Below, in pieces: positions 12,120-16,984 of a DNA stretch of 16,984 nucleotides (its first letter is position 1; every line of letters starts with the position of its first letter). A program made the translations under genes and the position numbers. This DNA is from Ruminococcus sp. CAG:382 (lineage in GTDB: Bacteria; Bacillota; Clostridia; Oscillospirales; CAG-382), in NCBI GenBank assembly GCA_000433115.1, contig FR892189.1, positions 56,974 through 73,957 of the forward strand, in the 5' to 3' direction. The notes beneath the pieces are model-generated. The model saw only the letters and a list, made by a program, of their open reading frames with translations, was not told the origin of the DNA and did no database searches.

Positions 12120-14318
12120 ATGAAAAAAGGACGTATTCATTTATCAATCGCGATAGGAATTGCGCTGATCGTTTTTCTGTTTACGGCTTTTGTAGGTGTC
12201 GCTTTTTCGTATTTCCGTTCTATGGAAGAACAGCTTTATGAAGAGCGCCGCAAAAACCTTAATGAGATTTCCGAGCAGATCGCCAATACGATAAATTCTG
12301 TATGCGAATACTCTTGGGATGTCTCCGATTCGGCTTTTGCACATATCAATTCTGCGAAAAACAAGGATGATTTGACAACTCTTCTTGCGGAAGCGGAAAG
12401 CGCGATTACGAAACATCCGTACAGCTTTGTCGCAATAGATTCGGAAGCGCGGTATTATCGTTCAAACGGTACCGCCGGATTATTCGGGAACGTTTCGCTT
12501 CTGAAAAAAGACGCCGAAGACCGTCAGGTTGTTCTTTCTACTGTTGATTTTGATTCACAAAAAGAATGTTTGCTTTTCCTGAACCGTCTGAAAACTCCGG
12601 TGGTTATGGATGACGGTACAATGCTCACACATACTTTGATGGCTGTGCCTCCGACCGTGTATAATGCCATGTTTTACTCCTCGGCTTATAGCGGTAAGGC
12701 AGATATGTTCGTGACACGCTTGGACGGCTGGTGTATATTCCGAAAGGATAACGACGGTATACTCAGCAAAGCCGCTAACATTATGAGAGCGCTTGAAGAT
12801 GTCGGCTTCTTGCGCGGACGAACGCTCGAAGAGCTTAAAGACAGTCTTAAATATGCCTCTAGCGAAAGCTTTGAATTCGAATACAAGAACGCAAATTATT
12901 TTGTCTCAATGATTCCGGTTAAGGCGATGAAATGGGCTGTAATACTGATCATACCATCCGAAAGTCTTAACAGCAGCACAGAGCATTTATACGGAGCAAT
13001 GCTCGGTAAAAGTGTTGTTATGATCGTGATCGGTATAACGATAGCCGCAATTATAATCGGGTGCTTTATTTTTGCGGTAAATATGAGACAGCGCGTACAG
13101 CAGCAACGGCAACTGAACACCGAACTGAAAAGCGCTGCAGAGCAAGCTGAAAGCGCCAATAACGCCAAAAGTGAGTTTCTTTCGCATATGTCTCATGATT
13201 TGAGAACGCCTCTCAACGCGATTCTCGGGATGGTGGAGAGGGCTGAAGAAGAGAGTTCGCAACTAAGCGACGAGATGAAGAATTGCCTTGTGGATATCCA
13301 TTCGGCGTCGGATCATCTGACCGCCCTCATCAACGATGTTTTGGATATGAGCCGTCTTGAAAGCAACAGGGCAACACCGGATGAACAGGCGTTTGATCTG
13401 CGTACGGTTATGGCGGCGTGCTGTTCGATTGCTTACGGATTTGCAAAACAACGTAACATCGTGTTTACATATGAAGGCGTAGGATTCCAGCATCCGTATC
13501 TTATCGGTTGGGAGCTTTATCTGCGAAAGTTGCTTATAAATATTTTGGGCAACTCTGTGAAATTTACGCCTGACGGCGGCAGTGTGACATTCGAAGTGAA
13601 GGAGATTTCGTGCGAAAACGCTGTCGCAAACTTCCGCTTTGTGATTTCAGATTCAGGGATCGGCATGAGCGAAGAGGACTGCAAGCATATATTTGAGCCA
13701 TATTGGCAGTCTGACAGCAGCAATCGTTCTGATTGCAATGGTACAGGGCTCGGAATGTCGATCGTCAAAAAGCTTGTGGACAAAATGGGCGGTGCGATCG
13801 ACATATCAAGCAAGTTGGGCGAAGGAAGCTGTTTTACTGTCACTTTGCCTTTCCGTGTAAGCGAAAATGCTGTGACGACCGCTGAAGAAACGGAATTCAA
13901 ACAGATTCCTCCTCATGCTATGAAGGGAATGACGGTTTTGCTTTGCGACGATAATCAAATGAACCGTAACATTGCGGAGCATTTGCTGTCAAAAGTGGAA
14001 GCAAAGATTCTGATCGCAAATAACGGTAAAGAGGCTCTTGAAATTTTCGAGAATTCTGAGATCAACAGTATTGATGTCATTTTAATGGACGTCATGATGC
14101 CTGTTATGGACGGATTGGAAGCAACAAGGAAGATCCGCAAGCTCCCGCGTACGGATGCGGCGACAGTGCCGATTGTGGCGATGACAGCTAACGCTTTTGA
14201 TGAGGATGTGAAAAAGACATCGGCAGCCGGAATGAACGAGCATTTGTCAAAACCGATAAACGGCAAGAAAATGATATCGGCATTACTGAAATACCGCAAA
14301 AATAAACCGATTATGTGA
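12120..14318 (+). CDS. Membrane hybrid sensor histidine kinase with C-terminal receiver
   Basis: The 732-residue protein has a membrane helix (about 8-30), a large extracytoplasmic region (31-296, probably a CACHE-like sensor), a second helix (about 298-320), a coiled linker, a HisKA domain with H359 in SHMSHDLRTPLNAI, and a HATPase domain with the N box ILGNSVKF (N478), DSGIGMSEED (D511) and GTGLGMSIVKKLV (541-553). It ends in a receiver with D610-D611, D657 in LMDVMMPVMDG, T689 and K711 in LSKPI. All catalytic residues are present. There is no HPt domain, so the separate HPt protein should pass phosphate to the LytTR regulator. The start is ATG 12120; ATG 12105, one base after the regulator stop, is possible. 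Neither has a good ribosome site, which suggests coupling. Confidence 0.93.
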   Translation: MKKGRIHLSIAIGIALIVFLFTAFVGVAFSYFRSMEEQLYEERRKNLNEISEQIANTINSVCEYSWDVSDSAFAHINSAKNKDDLTTLLAEAESAITKHPYSFVAIDSEARYYRSNGTAGLFGNVSLLKKDAEDRQVVLSTVDFDSQKECLLFLNRLKTPVVMDDGTMLTHTLMAVPPTVYNAMFYSSAYSGKADMFVTRLDGWCIFRKDNDGILSKAANIMRALEDVGFLRGRTLEELKDSLKYASSESFEFEYKNANYFVSMIPVKAMKWAVILIIPSESLNSSTEHLYGAMLGKSVVMIVIGITIAAIIIGCFIFAVNMRQRVQQQRQLNTELKSAAEQAESANNAKSEFLSHMSHDLRTPLNAILGMVERAEEESSQLSDEMKNCLVDIHSASDHLTALINDVLDMSRLESNRATPDEQAFDLRTVMAACCSIAYGFAKQRNIVFTYEGVGFQHPYLIGWELYLRKLLINILGNSVKFTPDGGSVTFEVKEISCENAVANFRFVISDSGIGMSEEDCKHIFEPYWQSDSSNRSDCNGTGLGMSIVKKLVDKMGGAIDISSKLGEGSCFTVTLPFRVSENAVTTAEETEFKQIPPHAMKGMTVLLCDDNQMNRNIAEHLLSKVEAKILIANNGKEALEIFENSEINSIDVILMDVMMPVMDGLEATRKIRKLPRTDAATVPIVAMTANAFDEDVKKTSAAGMNEHLSKPINGKKMISALLKYRKNKPIM

Positions 14319-14377
14319 TGCGGAATATGCGTTCCGGACACTCCGTAAAACTGAAAGATGGAGGATGTTTGTTTGAT

Positions 14378-16111
14378 ATGAAAAGCAAAAAAGTACTTGC
14401 AATGTTATTTTCGGCAATTTTCATATGCATCAGCTTGAACAGCTGCGGCGATACAAAGCAGGATGCACCTCACGAGCCGCTTACGATTATCACCGGTAAC
14501 AGGGACTATACGGAATTCGAAAAGGAGTTCAAAAAGAGGTATCCGGAAATAAACCTGGAATTCATAAGTTACAAGGGGAAGAATGCGACGGAATATCTGA
14601 ATCGGCTTTTTGAGTCGGGCGATATACCTGATATATGCACACAGGATGTTCTGCCCGATGCGGAGCTTCAGAAAAAATATCTTATCGACTTGTCCGGTTA
14701 TGATTTCAGCACGGATTATTCTGCGTCCCGCTTGCAGGAATGCAATATAGACGGCGCGCTCTATATGCTTCCGTGCAACTACGCTGTAAACGGCATTTAT
14801 TATAATAAAACGCTGTTTGAAAAACGGGGCTGGTCAGTACCTAAAAATTACGATGAACTCAGGAGTCTGGCAGAAACAATCAATGGTTCGGCGCTCAATT
14901 TGTCGGTTACTGTTCTTGATTCCGCCGAAAGCGCATTCCGGTATCTTTTCGCTCTCGGTGATACTGTATTCCTCAGAACTCCCGCAGGACTTGACTGGGA
15001 AGAGAGTTTTCTTGCCGGACAGGTCACGGCGGACGATGCGTTGAGAAGCACAATAGAATATATGCAGGAATGGATAGATATCGGAATAATCAACGGCGAT
15101 CGGTACTCTGAGACGACTGAAGCTGCATATGCTGCATTTACAGAAGGCTTTACGGCGTTTTTGATAACCGGAGAAGGCTTTCGCCTCTCGCAGAACGAGG
15201 ATGGAAGCGGTGACAGTTACGGCATTTTGCCGTGGTTCAGCCGGGACGGTTCAAGCAACAGATATATTCTCAATACAGCCTGCTATTACGGCTTGAGTTC
15301 CGAACTTGAGAAGCATGGCAACGAGCAAAAGCTTGAAGATGCACTCAAATTTATGGAGTTTATATCGAGCGCGGACGGACAACGGCTGCTTCCCGGAAGC
15401 AATCGGCAATTGCTGCTGCCTTCTTCGGATACGGAAGCGGGTGACGGTTACAGCGAGATCATGGAAATGATCAGTGGCGGGTTCAGCGCACCATTGACTT
15501 ATTTGGGGTGGGAAAACCTTATCGTTCCAGTCGGAAACGAGTGTATGAAATGGTATGCAGGAGAATCGGACGGCAAACAGGTAATAAACGTGATGAACAG
15601 AGCATTGCAAAGTTCATTGAAGAATGAAACGGGTTCTCTGATGTATGTGACAAAAGACATGACTCTCGAAGAAACTGCACGCCTTGTCGGAAAGACGTTC
15701 GCAGAGGCGACGAATGCCGATTGTGCACTTGTTTCTCTTGGAGGATATCACGACGGTAAGGAGAACGAAGCAGGAGTGAACGGGCGTCTGTTCAAAGGTA
15801 CTGTTGACGATATTATCTTCTGTACAATCAATCCGCTCGGATGGCTCGGCACAATTAAAAAAATCGTTGGGATGAGCGGTATAAATATAACGAGTCTGGC
15901 TGACAAAGGTTTTGATCTGTATGGCGACGGAAATACTTTTCCGTATGTGCTGACTGTGATCGGAGACGCCACGCTTGACCCTGCAGCACAATATACGGTT
16001 GTCATTTGCGGATATACTGACGATAGTGTCAGACTTTTTCAGGTGATCGATACCGGAATAAGCGGTATGGATGCTTTGCGCGATTATTTTTCGGTATTTC
16101 CTATGAAGTGA
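14378..16111 (+). CDS. Lipoprotein: solute-binding domain fused to a 5'-nucleotidase C-terminal-like domain
   Basis: The 577-residue protein has a lipoprotein signal peptide with lipobox LNSC, so mature C23 is lipidated and the protein sits on the outer face of the membrane. Residues about 34-410 look like a family-1 sugar-type solute-binding protein: PLTIITGNRDYTEFEKEFKKRYPEINLEF, then GDIPDI, MLPCNYAVNGIYYNKTLFEKRGW.VPKNYDEL, EGFTAFLITG and FMEFISSADGQ. Residues about 418-577 resemble the 5'-nucleotidase C-terminal domain (ETARLVGKTFAEATNADCALVSLGG, then TVDDIIFCTINPLG and GMSGINITSL), without the metallophosphatase domain. GGAGG at 14360-14364 is 13 bases before the chosen ATG; a TTG at 14369 is an alternative. 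With no permease nearby, a ligand-sensing role for the kinase is inferred. A terminator follows. Confidence 0.82.
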   Translation: MKSKKVLAMLFSAIFICISLNSCGDTKQDAPHEPLTIITGNRDYTEFEKEFKKRYPEINLEFISYKGKNATEYLNRLFESGDIPDICTQDVLPDAELQKKYLIDLSGYDFSTDYSASRLQECNIDGALYMLPCNYAVNGIYYNKTLFEKRGWSVPKNYDELRSLAETINGSALNLSVTVLDSAESAFRYLFALGDTVFLRTPAGLDWEESFLAGQVTADDALRSTIEYMQEWIDIGIINGDRYSETTEAAYAAFTEGFTAFLITGEGFRLSQNEDGSGDSYGILPWFSRDGSSNRYILNTACYYGLSSELEKHGNEQKLEDALKFMEFISSADGQRLLPGSNRQLLLPSSDTEAGDGYSEIMEMISGGFSAPLTYLGWENLIVPVGNECMKWYAGESDGKQVINVMNRALQSSLKNETGSLMYVTKDMTLEETARLVGKTFAEATNADCALVSLGGYHDGKENEAGVNGRLFKGTVDDIIFCTINPLGWLGTIKKIVGMSGINITSLADKGFDLYGDGNTFPYVLTVIGDATLDPAAQYTVVICGYTDDSVRLFQVIDTGISGMDALRDYFSVFPMK

Positions 16112-16123
16112 GAAGATCTATGG

Positions 16124-16156
16124 AAAGGCACGGCGCGTCCGTGCTTTTTGTCTTTT
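16124..16156 (+). terminator. Intrinsic terminator of the signalling operon
   Basis: A 10-bp stem (16124-16133 with 16139-16148, one G-T pair) with a 5-base loop runs into TTTTTGTCTTTT. It lies 12 bases after the lipoprotein stop and closes the operon. Confidence 0.9.
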
Positions 16157-16204
16157 ACTGCAAAAATAATACATGATTTCCCTTGGATGCATTTTCCGAT
16201 TTGC

Positions 16205-16233
16205 TTGTTTTCGACATTCTGGCATGGTATAAT
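16205..16233 (+). promoter_or_regulatory. Predicted promoter of the serine recombinase
   Basis: TTGTTT (16205-16210) and TATAAT (16228-16233) are 17 bases apart, with TG at 16225-16226 as an extended -10. The recombinase ATG is 44 bases downstream. The recombinase is thus transcribed apart from the signalling operon. Confidence 0.75.
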
Positions 16234-16277
16234 ACTGTTACACAAATTGTAATTATGAAGCTGTGGGGGAATAAGGC

Positions 16278-16984
16278 ATGGATATACAGCAAACACGTGC
16301 AATGATGAGGACACAATCTATTTATGGCATACCTCTTCGTGTGACATTTTATGCCCGTGTATCGTCTGACACAGATGAACAGCTCAATTCGCTTGACAAC
16401 CAGGTTGCTTATTACGAAGATTTTATCAGGAAGGTGACGGCATGGACATATTTACCCGGATATGTGGATGAAGGCATTTCCGGGATCTCAACGAAAAAGC
16501 GCGCGCACTTCAATGAAATGATTGCCGATGCCAGGGAAGGGCTGTTTGATCTTGTCATTACAAAAGAGATCTCACGTTTCGCAAGGAATACACTGGATTC
16601 TCTGCAATACACACGTGAGTTATTGAGGCTTGGAGTAGGGGTGTTTTTTCAGAATGACAATATAAACACACTTGACGAAGACGCGGAGCTGCGACTCACA
16701 ATAATGTCATCGATTGCACAGGATGAGCTTCGCAAGCTTTCATCGCGTGTGAAATTCGGACATCAGCAGGCAATAAAATCAAAGGTCGTACTTGGAAACA
16801 GCCGCATCTTCGGTTACAGAAAAGACGACAAACGACTTGTCATAGACGAAGAACAAGCACCGATGGTACGCGAGCTTTATCGGCGCTATGCCACTGATGA
16901 ATACAGTCTGAAGCAGCTTGAGGATATCTTTTACGCTATGGGATATCGAAACTACAACGGTAAAAAAATCGCGCACACGACGCT
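16278..16984 (+). CDS. Large serine recombinase (resolvase/invertase family), C-terminal part beyond the window
   Basis: Large serine recombinases catalyse integration and excision of mobile elements. The first 235 codons are visible. The resolvase domain (about 20-170) has FYARVSSD with catalytic S29, then SLDNQVAYYEDFI, DEGISG, the LVITKEISRFARNTLDSL segment with the conserved arginines, and FFQNDNINT. The recombinase (PF07508-type) domain begins near residue 185 (GNSRIFGYRKDDKRLVIDEEQAPMVRELYRRY). The ATG 16278-16280 has GGGGGA at 16265-16270, 7 bases upstream. Its end and any neighbouring recombinases or attachment site are outside the window. With the SHOCT-like gene upstream it suggests that the right part of the window belongs to, or borders, a mobile element. 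Confidence 0.93.
   Translation, partial: MDIQQTRAMMRTQSIYGIPLRVTFYARVSSDTDEQLNSLDNQVAYYEDFIRKVTAWTYLPGYVDEGISGISTKKRAHFNEMIADAREGLFDLVITKEISRFARNTLDSLQYTRELLRLGVGVFFQNDNINTLDEDAELRLTIMSSIAQDELRKLSSRVKFGHQQAIKSKVVLGNSRIFGYRKDDKRLVIDEEQAPMVRELYRRYATDEYSLKQLEDIFYAMGYRNYNGKKIAHTT

Noticed and set aside
13955..14341. A 128-codon minus-strand open frame at the end of the kinase gene
   Set aside because: It is antisense to the well-matched receiver domain of the kinase and has no recognisable motif or ribosome site.
1..16984. CRISPR arrays, rRNA genes and insertion sequences
   Set aside because: No regularly spaced direct repeats, no rRNA sequence and no transposase reading frame were seen.

Overview
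The window looks like chromosomal DNA of a spore-forming, Gram-positive gut-type Clostridium relative (Oscillospiraceae/Ruminococcaceae-like). Supporting signs are an alpha/beta-type small acid-soluble spore protein gene, strong Shine-Dalgarno sites, TTGACA/TATAAT promoters often with an extended -10, GTG and TTG starts, a lipoprotein solute-binding protein without an outer-membrane context, and a clostridial NifS-NifU pair. This lineage call is inference from gene content.

Left part (1-3565), housekeeping: the rimP-nusA operon runs leftwards from a promoter and a terminator-like leader hairpin. Divergent from it, nifS-nifU (cysteine desulfurase and Fe-S scaffold) run rightwards and end in a terminator. 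Two serine tRNA genes (anticodons TGA and GCT) follow, with their own promoter and terminator.

Middle part (3566-9908): a hairpin-rich intergenic element, a Nudix hydrolase with a GTG start, then leftward genes for a VTC-domain (polyphosphate polymerase-like) protein and a DUF4956 membrane protein, a secreted LamG-like/discoidin-like cell-surface protein, and the overlapping nadA-mnmA pair. Divergent from nadA is the spore protein gene, with a sigma-G/F-like promoter and an unusual C-terminal tail. MnmA draws sulfur from a cysteine desulfurase, so the nifS upstream is its likely partner.

Right part (10049-16984), accessory: a small SHOCT-like ORF at the left and a large serine recombinase (cut by the window edge) at the right bracket a signalling cassette. 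The cassette encodes a stand-alone HPt protein, a small DUF6514-like protein, a LytTR response regulator, a membrane hybrid histidine kinase with a receiver, and a lipoprotein in which a family-1-like solute-binding domain is fused to a domain resembling the 5'-nucleotidase C-terminal domain. No transporter permease or ATPase is present. The parts list (binding protein, hybrid kinase, HPt, response regulator) is that of a LuxP-LuxQ-LuxU type phosphorelay, but with a LytTR output and a fused binding protein. This is the most interesting system in the window. The likely flow is ligand to lipoprotein, to kinase H359, to kinase receiver D657, to HPt H68, to regulator D58, to DNA; the flow is inferred from domains only.
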